A DNA stretch of 64,000 bases from an uncultured Hyphomicrobiales bacterium (GTDB lineage Bacteria > Pseudomonadota > Alphaproteobacteria > Rhizobiales > Devosiaceae). Made by a program: the position numbers and the translations under genes. Under the pieces are notes generated by a model that was given only the letters and a program-made list of their open reading frames with translations, was not told the origin of the DNA and did no database searches. The stretch spans positions 62,001 through 126,000 of the forward strand of contig CAIMLX010000205.1 in the NCBI GenBank assembly GCA_903842455.1, in the 5' to 3' direction. Each line of letters starts with the position of its first letter. The first letter of the stretch is position 1. Positions 7,979 to 16,886 of this stretch are shown piece by piece.

Positions 7979-8137
7979 TCAGAAGACCCTCATCAACACT
8001 AGGATGATGACGATCACGAGCACGACGCCAAGAATACCGGACGGGAAAGCTCCCCAGGAGCGGGAGTAGGGCCAAGCCGGTATGGCGCCGATCAGAAGCA
8101 GAACAAGCAGGATGATGATAATGGTGCCGATAGTCAT
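7979..8137 (-). CDS. DUF3309-type tiny membrane protein
   Basis: 52 residues, read directly from sequence. It begins MTIGTIIIILLVLLLIGAIP, continues through a Trp/Tyr-containing linker (AWPYSRSWGAFPSG), and ends in a second hydrophobic helix (VVLVIVIILVLM). This two-helix pattern with the central SRSWG-PSG segment is the DUF3309 signature. ATG at 8137 has AGGAG about 7 nt upstream. Function is unknown; members are abundant in Hyphomicrobiales and often stress-linked. Confidence 0.8.
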   Translation of the reverse strand: MTIGTIIIILLVLLLIGAIPAWPYSRSWGAFPSGILGVVLVIVIILVLMRVF

Positions 8138-8146
8138 GGCAGGCTC

Positions 8147-8314
8147 CTAGAGGACGGCCATCAGCAGGGTTCCCGCCACGGCCAGAATGCCGAGGGCCGG
8201 AACAAGTGCGGCGAACAGCCCAGTGAGGTGCGTCTTGCCGTCATAGCCTTCCGGCGACCAGCCAAACGCTGAACGGCTGGCATGTTCCAGATTGGCGATC
8301 TCGATCTGTGTCAT
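8147..8314 (-). CDS. Small hypothetical membrane protein
   Basis: 55 residues: a polar N-terminal half (SRSAFGWSPEGYDGKTHLTG) and one hydrophobic C-terminal helix (LFAALVPALGILAVAGTLLM). It ends 9 nt before the DUF3309 start, so the two form a pair. AAGGG lies upstream of the ATG at 8314. A loose EcfG-like site (GGAAC, 17 nt, CATT on the minus strand, 8386-8361) could drive it, but the match is imperfect. I do not recognise the family. Confidence 0.6.
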   Translation of the reverse strand: MTQIEIANLEHASRSAFGWSPEGYDGKTHLTGLFAALVPALGILAVAGTLLMAVL

Positions 8315-8409
8315 CGCGCTTACCCTTGTAGCCGCGCCGGAAGGCGCTTTCGCAGACTACAATGGTGTTCCCAAGCAGATGGTTCCGGGATGACTTGCAG
8401 ATCGTTCCG

Positions 8410-9288
8410 CTATTCTATGCGGACGACATCCACCGACTGCTTGGCCCGGTGCTGGCCGGAGGTGCGCAATACTCCGACGATGGGGGAGACGTCGGAGTAG
8501 TCGCGGCCATTGCCGATGGTAATGTGGTCGGGGCCGGCAAGCATGGCGTTGGTGGGATCGAACTCCAGCCAGCCGGCGTGCTGGCCACACCAGACGCGGA
8601 CCCACGCATGCATGGCGTCGGCACCCTCGAGGCGGGGCTTGCCCTTGGGCGGGATGGTGCGGAGGAAACCGGAAACGTAGCCGGCCGGGATTCCGGCGCC
8701 GCGCAGGCCTGCAATCATGACATGGGCGAAATCCTGGCAGACGCCGCGCTTGAGCGCGAAGGCCTCGACGGGGCCTGTATCCACCTTGGTGGCTTCCTTG
8801 TCGTACTTGAAATCGCGGTGGATGGCGAGGCAGAGGTCGAACGCGGCGGCGTGGACCGAGGCGGTACGGGCGATCGACTGCCGCGCGTAGGAAGTGATCT
8901 CGGGATCGAGCGGGACCCGCGGCGATGCGGCGAGGAAATGGTGCGGGCTGTCGCCGGAGAGCGACCACATCCCGGCAATCTCCTGCTTCAGTCCATCGAG
9001 GGTGGGGGAGAGGTCGGCCGGAGCGTGGATGTCCTCGACCTGCACGCGCGCCGCCAGCCGGACGTCCAGGTGATCGTGGTAGCCGGAATAGGCGATGGTG
9101 GTGACGGTGTTGCCGAAGAAATCGGTGAAGGTGGTCTCCTGCTCGGGGCGCGGGTCGAAGCGCAGCGAAGAGGCGATAACGCGCTGGACGTGCGGGATGG
9201 AAATCGGCGCGACGCGGACCAGGTGCCGGTCGCCATGGACCGAGGCCTCGTAGTGGTAGTGCAGTTCAAGCCGGACGTCGTAGAGCAC
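8410..9288 (-). CDS. Transglutaminase-like protein (bacterial N-terminal beta region plus core)
   Basis: 292 residues from a GTG start 12 nt after the ATP-grasp/alpha-E stop, so the two are coupled. The N-terminal part (YDVRLELHYHYEASVHGDRH) is the beta region that precedes bacterial transglutaminase-like domains. The core holds the catalytic triad: Cys in ALKRGVCQDFAHVM near residue 184, His in DAMHAWVRVW near 227, and Asp in LEFDPTN. The fold hydrolyses or forms amide bonds. In genomes with the neighbouring ATP-grasp/alpha-E gene it is the usual partner in a proposed peptide-synthesis or tagging system. No signal peptide is seen, so it is probably cytosolic. Confidence 0.88.
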   Translation of the reverse strand: MLYDVRLELHYHYEASVHGDRHLVRVAPISIPHVQRVIASSLRFDPRPEQETTFTDFFGNTVTTIAYSGYHDHLDVRLAARVQVEDIHAPADLSPTLDGLKQEIAGMWSLSGDSPHHFLAASPRVPLDPEITSYARQSIARTASVHAAAFDLCLAIHRDFKYDKEATKVDTGPVEAFALKRGVCQDFAHVMIAGLRGAGIPAGYVSGFLRTIPPKGKPRLEGADAMHAWVRVWCGQHAGWLEFDPTNAMLAGPDHITIGNGRDYSDVSPIVGVLRTSGQHRAKQSVDVVRIE

Positions 9289-9300
9289 GGCCCGGACCCC

Positions 9301-11712
9301 TCAGACGAAATAGGCGTCGGCAATGAGGCCGGCGAGTTTGCCGATCTCGATGCCCAGATGGTTGAGGTGCGCGGTGGTCATGTCCTCCGCCTCGGTGACG
9401 CGCAGATCGGTGTGCAGCTGCAGGGCGTGCCGGGCAGCGGCCGACAGGTGCCCCTCCTCGATGCCACCGGGCAGGCGCTCGATCTGTTCGCGCAGCTCGG
9501 CGATCTGGAAACGCACGGAGCGGGGGTTCAGCGGATCAAGCACCAGCAGGTCGACATAGGAATCGGCGCCGGCGCTTACCGCGTAGCGGCGACGGTGAGT
9601 CATGACGCTGTCGCCGATCTCGAGCAGCATGTCGAGCGAGCCATCGGGCGCGTCCTTGCGGGTGCACCAGGCGACGATGCCGGCGATCTGCAGGCCGCGT
9701 TCGAGCCGGCGGCCGATTTCGAGGAAGCGCCAGCCGGCGAAGCGGTACATGTTCTCGTGCACGAGGCCGGAGAAGCCGGCGAGCTTGCGCAGCAGCACCG
9801 TCATGGCGCGGGTGGCATCGTCGCCAGGCTGGACGCGGGCGGCGAAGTTGCGGGCGGTCTTGCGCAGGTCAACCAGCGCCAGCCAGCCATCGGGCGAGAA
9901 GCGGTCGCGGATCTGCCCCGCACTGTTGACGGCGCTCTCGATGGCGGCGAGCAGTCCGGCGGGCAGGCCCTTTCTGGCATCGACGCCGAGGGTATCGAGG
10001 TAGGCCCGCGTGTCCTTGAGAATGGGCACGTCGGGGTTGGATATTTCGGCGAGGCGGGCATTGTAGGCGCGCAGGATACGCACCGTAGCCTCGCAGCGTT
10101 CGGCGTAGCGGCCCAGCCAGATCAGGTTGTCGGCGGCGCGGCTGGGCAGGCTCCCGGCGGAAACGCGGACCAGCTTCTGGCCTTCCTGCGCCATCAGCGA
10201 AACGCGCTCGACCGGCGACGTGCTCACCACCCAGACATCGGCCGCCTGGCCGCCGCGCTGCATGGCAATGGCGGCGGTATCGGAGGTGGAGCCGACGCGG
10301 GCAAAGCCGCCGGGCATGATGGTCCACCCGTCCTTGGTGCGGGCGGCATAGACGCGCAAGGTGATCGGGCGGGGCTGCAGCGTGCCGTCGACGTAAACCG
10401 GGGCCGTGGAGAGGCGCACCGGCTCCTGCCCGACAAAACTGCCGCCATCCTCGCGGAGCCGCTGCAGCAGGCCGGTGCGCTGCTTTTCGGCCAGGGCGTG
10501 GCCGAGCACCGTGCCATTCGGGTCGTCGATGGCGAGACCGGTGGCGAAGGCCGGACCGACCATCATGGCATCGAAATTATCGATGACGTGCTGGCGCTCG
10601 ACCGGCTGGCCGCACCACCAGGTGGCGATGGTGGGTAGGATGAGTTCATCGGCAGCGAGGGCGCGGCTCAGATTGGGCATGAAGGCGGAGAGCGCGCGGG
10701 TTTCGAGGATGCCCGAGCCGAGCGCGTTGACCATGGAGATCGAGCCCTGGCGCAGCGCCTCGGTCATGCCGGGGGTACCGATATGGCTGTCGGTGCGCAG
10801 TTCCAGGGGATCGGCGAAGCCGGCATCCAGCCGGCGCCAGAGCACGCTGATCGGCTTGTTGCCCGAAACGGTGCGGACCATGACCTGGGCGTTTTCGACC
10901 AGCAGGTCCTCGCCCTCGAGCAGCATGAAGCCGAGGTAGCGGGCGATGTAGGCGTGCTCGAAATAGGTCTCGTTGTGAATGCCGGGCGTCAGGATGCCGA
11001 CCCGGCCGTCGCCGTCGCGGGCGATGCCATTCAGCGCGTCGCGGAAATCGCGGAAGAAGCCGGCGAGGCGATGCACATGCATCTTGCCATAGATATCGGA
11101 CAGCGCGCGGGTCGTGGCGACGCGGTTCTCGAGTGCGAAGCCGGCGCCGGACGGCGCCTGGGTGCGGTCGCCGAGTACCCACCAGCCGCCATCGGGGCCG
11201 CGGCCAAGCTCGAAGGCGCAAAAATGCAGGAAGTGACCCGAGGCCGGCTTGATGCCGACCATGGGGCGCAGGAATTCCTCGTTGCGCGCGATCAGTTCGG
11301 GTGGCAGCAGGCCGCGGCGGACGAGATCGTTGTTGCCGTAGATGTCGGCGACGATCCGCTCGAGCAGTTCGGCGCGCTGGGTGAGGCCGGCGGTGATGTT
11401 GGCCCACTCGGTTTCGTCGAGGATCAGCGGCAGGTGGGCGAGGGGCCAGGCGCGCTCCTTGCCCTCGGCGCCATCGTACTTGCGGTAGAAGACGCCGGCG
11501 TCGCGCAGGTACTGGTCGGCGCGCTCGAAGCGGGTCGCCATCTCTTCGTGGCCGAGATCGTCGAGGCCTTCGATGAGGGCGGTCCAGGCCGGGCGGATGG
11601 CGCCATCGGGTCCGACCATCTCGTCGGGCACGCCGGGAATCAGACGGTAATCGGCCACAAGGCTGGGGCCCCTGCGCTTCTTGACCGGCTGACGCTGATT
11701 CCGCTTTTCCAT
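9301..11712 (-). CDS. Circularly permuted ATP-grasp / alpha-E domain fusion protein
   Basis: 803 residues in two parts. About 1-480 is the circularly permuted type-2 ATP-grasp domain (DUF404/DUF407; ARNEEFLRPMVGIKPASGHF, LTPGIHNETYFEHAYIARYL, VMVRTVSGNKPISVLWRRLD). About 490-800 is the alpha-E domain (DUF403; LIWLGRYAERCEATVRILRA, YRFAGWRFLEIGRRLERGLQ, DPLNPRSVRFQIAELREQIE). In many genomes these are two adjacent genes; here they are one. The ATP-grasp part is predicted to make a peptide-like bond with ATP. ATG at 11712 fits the domain start. It is followed by a transglutaminase gene; the glycosyltransferase upstream is divergent. Confidence 0.9.
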   Translation of the reverse strand: MEKRNQRQPVKKRRGPSLVADYRLIPGVPDEMVGPDGAIRPAWTALIEGLDDLGHEEMATRFERADQYLRDAGVFYRKYDGAEGKERAWPLAHLPLILDETEWANITAGLTQRAELLERIVADIYGNNDLVRRGLLPPELIARNEEFLRPMVGIKPASGHFLHFCAFELGRGPDGGWWVLGDRTQAPSGAGFALENRVATTRALSDIYGKMHVHRLAGFFRDFRDALNGIARDGDGRVGILTPGIHNETYFEHAYIARYLGFMLLEGEDLLVENAQVMVRTVSGNKPISVLWRRLDAGFADPLELRTDSHIGTPGMTEALRQGSISMVNALGSGILETRALSAFMPNLSRALAADELILPTIATWWCGQPVERQHVIDNFDAMMVGPAFATGLAIDDPNGTVLGHALAEKQRTGLLQRLREDGGSFVGQEPVRLSTAPVYVDGTLQPRPITLRVYAARTKDGWTIMPGGFARVGSTSDTAAIAMQRGGQAADVWVVSTSPVERVSLMAQEGQKLVRVSAGSLPSRAADNLIWLGRYAERCEATVRILRAYNARLAEISNPDVPILKDTRAYLDTLGVDARKGLPAGLLAAIESAVNSAGQIRDRFSPDGWLALVDLRKTARNFAARVQPGDDATRAMTVLLRKLAGFSGLVHENMYRFAGWRFLEIGRRLERGLQIAGIVAWCTRKDAPDGSLDMLLEIGDSVMTHRRRYAVSAGADSYVDLLVLDPLNPRSVRFQIAELREQIERLPGGIEEGHLSAAARHALQLHTDLRVTEAEDMTTAHLNHLGIEIGKLAGLIADAYFV

Positions 11713-11885
11713 GACCCGCTAGCGAATATGGCAAGGCGCTGGAATCGCAAGGGGGATTTCGACCGATTGGTCAAGATTTGGCGGATAAGGCCCGGTTCGG
11801 TGTCGCAAGAGGTCTGGAGTCGGAGCAGACGGCATGCCAGTGGAAAGACGCCGCTGCGCTTGCGGACCTGCGGAGGCCAACCATC

Positions 11886-13046
11886 GTGGACAGCATGACC
11901 CACAGAGGCGCGTTGCCGACGGTGTGCGTGGTCGCCGACAACCTGAACCAGCCGAGCGAGACATTCGTCAGGCGGCACGTGCGCGAGTTGAACGGGGGCA
12001 ACACCGTCGCCATGGCGCGGGCGCCGGGCGGGGACGGCGCGGCGGGAAAGCCGTTCCTCATCTGGCAGCGGCCGGGCAAGTTTCGCCAACCGATCGGGCG
12101 CTACGACCGGCGGCCGTTGCTGCCGGGAATGCGGCCAGACCCGTTCGGCGCCGAGTTCGCAGCGTTCGTCGCGGCCCATCGGGTGGGCTTCATGCTGTGC
12201 GAGTTCGGGCCGGTGGGGATAGGGATGCACGAGCTGGCCCGCGCGGCCGGGATACCGATGTTCTGCTACTTTCGCGGCTACGATGCATCGCGGAAGCTGA
12301 GCGACTACGCCTATGTCAACGGACTCCGCCACATGCTGCCGCGCATCGACGGGATCGTCGCGGTGTCGGCCTTCCTGCTCGAACAACTGGCATCGCGGGG
12401 CCTTACGCATCCCAATTCCATGGTCATTCCGAGCGGCGTCGACAGCCGGATGTTCGAGCCGGCGGAAAAAGACCCCAACCTGGTGCTGAGTGTTGGCCGG
12501 ATGGTCGAGAAGAAGGCGCCGCTGACGACGCTCAGGGCGTTTGCACGGGTCGCGGCGCAGCAGCCCGCACTACGGCTGGAAATGATCGGCGACGGCGGGC
12601 TGAGCGCCAGCGCGGCAGCCGAGGCGCGGGTGCTGAACATCGCCGACCGGGTCACCTTCCACGGCAAGCAGGGCCATGAGTTCGTCATCGCGCGGTTGCG
12701 GCGGGCGGCGATCTACATGCAGCACTCGGTGACAGGCGTGAATGGCGAGACCGAGGGCGCGCCCACATCCATTCAGGAGGCAATGATGGCCGGGGCGGCG
12801 GTACTGTCGACGCGGCACGCTGGCATCCCGGAAATCGTGCGCGACGGCGAGCGCGGGCTACTAGTCCCGGAGCACGATCTCGACGGGTATTCCGCCGGGC
12901 TGTCGCAACTTGCGACCGACGGGGCGTTGCGCGAGCGAATGGGAGCGGCAGCCCGCGCCTACGCGCTTGAACAGCTCGACTATCGCAAGCTTTACGGACG
13001 GCTCGAGGCGGCGATGGCCGCCGCCATCGCCACGCGCTCCCGCTAA
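11886..13046 (+). CDS. Glycosyltransferase, family 4 (GT-B fold)
   Basis: 386 residues. Rossmann-like halves are visible: an N-terminal acceptor domain (VCVVADNLNQPSETFVRRHV) and a C-terminal donor-binding domain (LVLSVGRMVEKKAPLTTLRA, HGKQGHEFVIARLRRAAIYM). The nucleotide-sugar signature EGAPTSIQEAMMAGAAVLST contains the E-x7-E pattern of GT4 enzymes. I chose GTG at 11886 because GGAGG lies 9 nt upstream; the next ATG, at 11895, is too far from it. The stop overlaps the convergent transglutaminase stop by a few bases. Substrate is unknown; its place between the two halves of the transglutaminase locus is unexplained. Confidence 0.85.
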   Translation: MDSMTHRGALPTVCVVADNLNQPSETFVRRHVRELNGGNTVAMARAPGGDGAAGKPFLIWQRPGKFRQPIGRYDRRPLLPGMRPDPFGAEFAAFVAAHRVGFMLCEFGPVGIGMHELARAAGIPMFCYFRGYDASRKLSDYAYVNGLRHMLPRIDGIVAVSAFLLEQLASRGLTHPNSMVIPSGVDSRMFEPAEKDPNLVLSVGRMVEKKAPLTTLRAFARVAAQQPALRLEMIGDGGLSASAAAEARVLNIADRVTFHGKQGHEFVIARLRRAAIYMQHSVTGVNGETEGAPTSIQEAMMAGAAVLSTRHAGIPEIVRDGERGLLVPEHDLDGYSAGLSQLATDGALRERMGAAARAYALEQLDYRKLYGRLEAAMAAAIATRSR

Positions 13047-16000
13047 AGCGGGATGCGCATGTCGAGGGTCAGGGGATACTCGGCGGACTGGTCGGCGGGG
13101 CGGGGCCAGAAGGTTCCGGGCGTGTGGTGGGCGGGGACGAAGCGGGCGAGGCGGCGGGCTTCGGCTTCGTTGCCGTTGACCGGGAAGGTTTCGTAGTTGC
13201 GGCCGCCCGGATGCGCGGTGTGATAGGTACAGCCGCCGATCGAGCGATCCGACCAGGTGTCGTAGATGTCGAAGGTCAGCGGTGCATTGACGGGCAGCAC
13301 CGGGTGCATGCCGTTGGCCGGATGCCACGCCTTGTAGCGCACGCCGGCGACCGCGACGCCGGCTTCGCCGGTGGCGGTGAGCGGCACTTCGCGCTGGTTT
13401 ACGGTGACGCGGTAGCGGCCTGGGTTCAGGCCTTCGAGCTTCACCTGAAGCCGTTCAACCGATGAATCAACGAAGCGTACGGTGCCGCCGATAGCGCCGG
13501 TTTCGCCCATGACGTGCCAGGGTTCGAGTGCCTGGTTCAGGGTGAGCTTCATGCCCTGGTACTCGACCTCGCCGCAGAACGGGAAGCGGAACTCGAGCTG
13601 GGCGGCGAACCATTCGGGGTCGATGTCGAAGCCGTGGGTCTTGAGGTCGGCGAGGACGTCGAGGAAGTCGGCCCAGACGAAGTGCGGCAGCATGAAGCGA
13701 TCGTGCAGCGTGGTGCCCCAGCGGGTGAAGGTGCCCTCCTTGGGGGCCTTCCAGAAGCGGGCGATCATGGCGCGGACCAGCAATTGCTGGGCGAGGTTCA
13801 TGCGGGCGTTGGGCGGCATCTCGAAGCCGCGGAACTCGACGAGGCCGAGGCGGCCGGTGGGGCCGTCGGGCGAGTAGAGCTTGTCGATGCAGATTTCGGC
13901 GCGGTGGGTGTTGCCGGTCACGTCGACGAGGAGGTTGCGGAACAGGCGATCGACCAGCCAGGGGTGCGGCGGGGTGCCTTCGCCGGGCAGCGGGACCTGG
14001 CGCAGCGCGATTTCGAGCTCGTAGAGGCTGTCGTGGCGCGCCTCGTCGACGCGCGGCGCCGGTGAGGTCGGCCCGATGAAGAGGCCGGAGAACAGGTAGC
14101 TGAGCGAGGGATGCTGCTGCCAGTGCAGCACCAGCGACTTCAAGAGGTCCGGACGGCGGAGGAAGGGCGAGTCGGACGGCGTGGCGCCGCCGACGACGAC
14201 GTGGTTGCCGCCGCCGGTGCCGGTGTGCTTGCCGTCGATCATGAACTTGTCGGCGCCGAGGCGGGAGGCGCGGGCCTCCTCGTAGACGGCGGTGGTGGTG
14301 GCGACGCATTCCTCCCAGCTTGAGGCGGGGTGGATGTTCACCTCGATGACGCCGGGATCGGGCGCGACGCGGATGACGTTGAGGCGCGGATCGTAGGGCG
14401 GGGCGTAGCCTTCGACGTGGATGGGCAGGTCGATGGTCTTTGCCGCTTCCTCGGCCGCGGCGATCAGCTCGAGATAGTCCTCGACGGTCGAGACGGGCGG
14501 CAGGAAGACGCAGAGGCGGCCTTCGCGCAGCTCGACAGTGATGGCGGTGCGCACCACCGAGTCGATCTCGTCGAGCACCTGCTCGGTGCGTTCCTGATTG
14601 GCGGTGGGGTCGGCAGTGAAGCTCGAGGGCTGGTTGTGGTGGCCGACGCGGACCTCGATGCGGTTCTGCAGCAACGCTTCGACCTCGGGCAGGTCGGCGA
14701 CGGCGATCAGCGGATCGCGCGGCACGACGTGCGGGTAGGCGGTCGGGGTGACGTGCTTGAGCGAACTCAGCGGCAGGCGGTAGCCGACGGGCGAGTCGCC
14801 GGCGGCGAGGAACAGCTTGCCGCGCCGGGTGCGCCACTTCTCGGTGATCCAGCGGTTGGTGCGCGACGGCTCGGCGTTCCAGCGCTGCACCGGGAGGACG
14901 TAGCCGGTGGGGCTGTTGAGGCCGTGGTCGAACACCTTGGCCATGCGGGCGCGGGCCTCGGGATCCGCGAGTTCGGAATTGGCGGGATCGACGTTGGGCG
15001 GCAGCCGGGCTTCCTTGACCAGCCAGTCACCGGGATCCTCGTAGGCGGGGTCGATGGTTTCGGTGCCGACACCGAGGTTGTTGGCGATCTCGACGAGGAG
15101 GCGCTGGTCATCGCCGGGCTTCGCGGCAGTCGGGATGCCCTCGTGGGCGAAGTATTTCTCGTCGCGCCAGACCGGCTGGTTGTCGCGGCGCCAGTAGAGC
15201 GAGAAGGTCCAGCGCGGCAGGGTTTCGCCGGGATACCACTTGCCCTGGCCATAATGCAGCAGGCCGCCGGGAGCGAAACGCTCGCGCAGGCGGCGGATGA
15301 GGTCGTCGGCCTTCTGCCGCTTGGTCGGGCCAACGGCGTCGGCGTTCCACTCGCCGGCCTCGAAATCGTCGATGGAAACGAAGGTCGGCTCGCCACCCAT
15401 GGTGAGGCGGACGTCGTGCTTGATGAGGTCCGCATCGACGGCACGGCCGAGCGCGTTGAGGCGATCCCAGCTTTCGTCGGAGAACGGCTTGGTGATGCGC
15501 GGATGCTCGGCGACGCGGCTCACCCGCATGTCGAAATCGAAGGTGGTGTTGACCTGCCCGGTGGCCGAGAAGGCGCCGGTGATCGGCGCGGCGTTGCGGT
15601 AGTGCGGAGTGGCGGCGAGCGGGATGTGGCTTTCGCCGGTGAGGAGGCCCGAGGTGGGGTCGAGGCCGATCCAGCCGGCGCCGGGGAGGTAGACCTCGCA
15701 CCAGGCGTGCAGGTCGGTGAAATCCTTGTCCGTGCCGGCCGGGCCGTCGAGCGAGACGAGGTCGGGCTTCAGCTGGATCAGGTAGCCGGAGACGAAGCGG
15801 GCGGCAAAGCCGAGATTGCGCAGTGCCTGGACCAGCAGCCAGCTCGAATCGCGGCAGGAGCCTTGCGCGCGGGACAGGGTTTCGTCGGGCTCGAACACGC
15901 CGGTTTCGAGCCGGACGATGTAGCCGATCTCGTGCTGGATGCGGGCGTTCAGGTTGGTGACGAAGTCGACGGTGCGGATCGGGGTGCGATCGACGCGATC

Positions 16001-16393
16001 GAGGAACCTCGAGAGCAGCGGGCCGACCGGCTGCGGCTTCATGTAGATGGAGAGGTCATCCCGCAGGTCTTCGGGATACTCGAACGGCCAGGTCTCGGCC
16101 CGTTCTTCGACGAAGAAGTCGAAGGGGTTGTAGATGGTCATGTCGGCGACGAGGTCGACCTCGATCTTCAGCTCGGTGACCGGGTCGGGGAAGACGTGGC
16201 GGGAAAGGTAGTTGCCGTAGGGGTCCTGCTGGACGTTGACGAAGTGGTTTGACGGGGTGACCCGGAGCGAGTGGCTCAGCACTTTCGTCTTGGACTGCGG
16301 CGCAGGCTGCAGGCGAATGATCTGGGGGGCGAGGATGACCGGACGGTCGTACTTGTAGTGAGTCAGGTGGTAGATGGCGGCTTTGATCGACAT
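13043..16393 (-). CDS. Large transglutaminase-DUF2126 protein
   Basis: 1116 residues. Residues 1-90 are the N-terminal beta region (YHLTHYKYDRPVILAPQIIR). A transglutaminase core follows, with Cys in LSRAQGSCRDSSWLLVQALR near 177, His in FTDLHAWCEVYLPGAGW near 230, and Asp in IGLDPTSGLLTGESHIPLAA. The remaining 800 residues are DUF2126 (VRLTMGGEPTFVSIDDFEAG, GGGNHVVVGGATPSDSPFLR, VEFRGFEMPPNARMNLAQQL), related to glutamine-synthetase/amidoligase-type folds in published predictions. This architecture travels with the ATP-grasp/alpha-E proteins. The convergent glycosyltransferase separates it from those genes here. Ribosome-binding site is weak. Confidence 0.9.
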   Translation of the reverse strand: MSIKAAIYHLTHYKYDRPVILAPQIIRLQPAPQSKTKVLSHSLRVTPSNHFVNVQQDPYGNYLSRHVFPDPVTELKIEVDLVADMTIYNPFDFFVEERAETWPFEYPEDLRDDLSIYMKPQPVGPLLSRFLDRVDRTPIRTVDFVTNLNARIQHEIGYIVRLETGVFEPDETLSRAQGSCRDSSWLLVQALRNLGFAARFVSGYLIQLKPDLVSLDGPAGTDKDFTDLHAWCEVYLPGAGWIGLDPTSGLLTGESHIPLAATPHYRNAAPITGAFSATGQVNTTFDFDMRVSRVAEHPRITKPFSDESWDRLNALGRAVDADLIKHDVRLTMGGEPTFVSIDDFEAGEWNADAVGPTKRQKADDLIRRLRERFAPGGLLHYGQGKWYPGETLPRWTFSLYWRRDNQPVWRDEKYFAHEGIPTAAKPGDDQRLLVEIANNLGVGTETIDPAYEDPGDWLVKEARLPPNVDPANSELADPEARARMAKVFDHGLNSPTGYVLPVQRWNAEPSRTNRWITEKWRTRRGKLFLAAGDSPVGYRLPLSSLKHVTPTAYPHVVPRDPLIAVADLPEVEALLQNRIEVRVGHHNQPSSFTADPTANQERTEQVLDEIDSVVRTAITVELREGRLCVFLPPVSTVEDYLELIAAAEEAAKTIDLPIHVEGYAPPYDPRLNVIRVAPDPGVIEVNIHPASSWEECVATTTAVYEEARASRLGADKFMIDGKHTGTGGGNHVVVGGATPSDSPFLRRPDLLKSLVLHWQQHPSLSYLFSGLFIGPTSPAPRVDEARHDSLYELEIALRQVPLPGEGTPPHPWLVDRLFRNLLVDVTGNTHRAEICIDKLYSPDGPTGRLGLVEFRGFEMPPNARMNLAQQLLVRAMIARFWKAPKEGTFTRWGTTLHDRFMLPHFVWADFLDVLADLKTHGFDIDPEWFAAQLEFRFPFCGEVEYQGMKLTLNQALEPWHVMGETGAIGGTVRFVDSSVERLQVKLEGLNPGRYRVTVNQREVPLTATGEAGVAVAGVRYKAWHPANGMHPVLPVNAPLTFDIYDTWSDRSIGGCTYHTAHPGGRNYETFPVNGNEAEARRLARFVPAHHTPGTFWPRPADQSAEYPLTLDMRIPL

Positions 16394-16472
16394 ACGGCCG
16401 GTTCGCTCTCACTCGGACACAGAAACTTCCCGACAGCGATGCTAGCTTGCTGTCGCCCGCAGGGATAGCCAC

Positions 16473-16497
16473 TACGCGCGACGGCGACCGGGGTTCC
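16473..16497 (-). promoter_or_regulatory. Possible EcfG-like promoter upstream of the DUF2126 gene
   Basis: Minus strand GGAAC (16497-16493), 16 nt, CGTA (16476-16473): one mismatch in the -10. It lies 80 nt upstream of the start at 16393. Weak on its own. Confidence 0.3.
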
Positions 16498-16532
16498 TTG
16501 GCTAGGGCATGCCGACTCTACCGAGGGCGGCC

Positions 16533-16655
16533 CTATTCGGCAGGAGTGTTGCGGTGCCGCTGAAGACTACGACTGTGCAGCCAGGCGCCCGTCACTCCGA
16601 TTGCCACGACGATCACCGGCACGATCACGAAGGCAAATAGCTCCAGAAATGTCAT
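16533..16655 (-). CDS. 40-residue single-helix membrane protein
   Basis: Starts MTFLELFAFVIVPVIVVAIG, has one membrane helix (about residues 3-27) and ends in a basic tail (LHSRSLQRHRNTPAE). A strong Shine-Dalgarno (GGGAGGA, 8 nt upstream) and the ATGA overlap of its start with the preceding gene's stop support translation and coupling. No family is recognised. Confidence 0.6.
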   Translation of the reverse strand: MTFLELFAFVIVPVIVVAIGVTGAWLHSRSLQRHRNTPAE

Positions 16656-16881
16656 TGCGTCAGTCCTCCCAGAACGGATCTGGCAGTCAAATGTAGTACG
16701 ACTGCACCCGAAAGCCAAATGACGACGCCGAGCACCACGACCCATGGATCGCTACTCCACCGAAGTTGTAGAGCGCGGCGGCGAAGGGGGCCACGACACC
16801 GACAGTCAGGCACGCGGTCGATGCTCGATCGAGGGCATTCGCCAACAACTTGGTGCGCTCGTTGTCGATCGGTGGGCTCAT
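16652..16881 (-). pseudogene. Frameshifted small membrane protein gene
   Basis: From ATG at 16881 the frame reads SPPIDNERTKLLANALDRAS, then a hydrophobic helix (TVGVVAPFAAALYNFGG). After that it derails into polar sequence and stops at 16687. In the +1-shifted frame the expected second helix and C-terminus appear (DPWVVVLGVVIWLSGAVVLH, then LTARSVLGGLTQ), and that frame's TGA overlaps the next gene's ATG as ATGA. Both parts look coding, so an indel near 16741-16765 has split one gene of about 76 codons. It could be a real lesion or a sequencing error. Confidence 0.65.
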
Positions 16882-16886
16882 GGACG

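Noticed and set aside
8362-10638. A 758-codon open frame on the plus strand opposite the transglutaminase and ATP-grasp genes
   Set aside because: Antisense frames stay open in GC-rich DNA; the minus strand encodes conserved domains with intact catalytic motifs and the plus frame has biased, unrecognisable composition.
14330-16252. A 640-codon plus-strand frame opposite the DUF2126 gene
   Set aside because: Antisense shadow: low-complexity Val/Gly/Asp/Ala composition and no motif, against clear transglutaminase motifs on the minus strand.
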